Source: a bacterium (lineage in GTDB: Bacteria > Planctomycetota > UBA1135 > GCA-002686595). From it: 61,023 bases of DNA. Every line of letters starts with the position of its first letter. Position 1 is the first letter of the stretch. This document shows, in pieces, positions 60,874 to 61,023 of the stretch. Under the pieces are notes generated by a model. The model was not told the origin of the DNA and made no database searches. It worked only from the letters and a program-made list of their open reading frames with translations. The position numbers were made by a program, and so were the translations under genes. Where the stretch lies: assembly GCA_024226735.1 (NCBI GenBank), contig JAAELL010000450.1:1-61023 (forward strand), in the 5' to 3' direction.

Positions 60874-61023
60874 CTAGTGGTGTGATTCACTCTTGTGCGG
60901 CATTTTGGTCGGTGCGTACACGTTCGCTGCAAGGCGCAGCGACGACGCGACTTCGCTGCAAGTCTCGGAGGAGGCGCAACGCAGCAGCGGGCGGGTACGG
61001 GCCGACCAAAATGCCGCACAAGA
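60874..61023. repeat. Palindromic interspersed element, copy D (cut by window end)
   Basis: It begins CTAGTGGTGTGATTC and carries the same arms and core as copy B in reverse orientation (core AAGGCGCAGCGACGACGCG, TTCGCTGCAAGTCTCGGAG, GGCGCAACGCAGC). The right arm (GACCAAAATGCCGCAC) is cut at the end of the window. It differs from copy B by only a few core bases. Confidence 0.9.

Noticed and set aside
1-61023. CRISPR array
   Set aside because: No regularly spaced direct repeats of 20-40 bp were seen. The repeated palindromes are far apart and unaccompanied by cas genes.
1-61023. tRNA, rRNA or riboswitch genes
   Set aside because: No cloverleaf with a T-loop motif or known riboswitch core was recognised in the gaps; covariance searches would be needed to be certain.

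Overview
The window is a GC-rich (roughly two-thirds G+C) bacterial chromosome segment, densely packed with genes. No rRNA, tRNA or other phylogenetic marker is visible. The protein content suggests Planctomycetota or a close relative: FG-GAP/ASPIC (CRTAC1-like) lipoproteins, alpha-toroid repeat proteins, sulfatase-like hydrolases, M56/BlaI pairs, and secreted propeller or lectin proteins that share a C-terminal domain with a PNSSG motif. This placement is an inference.

Left half (about 0.2-33.2 kb): a complete-looking Wzx/Wzy-type exopolysaccharide locus. It holds the initiating sugar transferase (235-1506), a large beta-helix lipoprotein and a sulfotransferase. A tightly overlapping minus-strand operon (5.5-11.4 kb) follows, with a GT-B glycosyltransferase, PssE/Alg13-like, a GT2-PssD/Alg14 fusion, an O-antigen ligase/polymerase and a FrhB-like protein. 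Further GT2 enzymes, a pyruvyl transferase, a fatty-acid hydroxylase-type membrane enzyme and a Wzx flippase come next. A plus-strand operon (21.5-26.0 kb) carries three paralogous C-methyltransferase-like proteins and a glucose-1-phosphate cytidylyltransferase; it faces an SDR and a PIG-L deacetylase. The export machinery (CpsD-like, Wzz, Wza) lies at 30.2-33.2 kb. A BlaI/M56 regulator pair with two well-formed operators sits inside the locus. Gene starts are often coupled through ATGA, GTGA or TTGA overlaps.

Right half (33.2-61 kb): mixed housekeeping and envelope genes. They include an FG-GAP/ASPIC/thioredoxin protein, DUF445, an SDR, an S1-repeat RNA-binding protein, an alpha-toroid/discoidin protein, an S9 peptidase, a SEC-C protein, a YciB/IspZ-like protein, an ABC transporter pair with a phosphodiesterase-fold protein, a HEAT-repeat protein, a propeller protein, a sulfatase-like enzyme, a rhomboid, an alpha/beta hydrolase-OsmC fusion, an AlkZ/YcaQ-like winged-helix protein and a C-type lectin FG-GAP protein.

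The two most unusual signals are as follows. (1) Two genes are interrupted by an in-frame TGA with the same frame continuing as good protein. Each TGA is followed within 10-13 nt by a 7-bp hairpin whose apical loop starts GGUC, resembling bacterial SECIS elements, so both are selenoprotein or recoding candidates. (2) A family of about 150-170 bp palindromic elements is present in four copies (1-156, 27776-27942, 29481-29634, 60874 to the end), with a shared core but different terminal inverted repeats. One copy supplies the stop codon of a gene and another truncates a gene.
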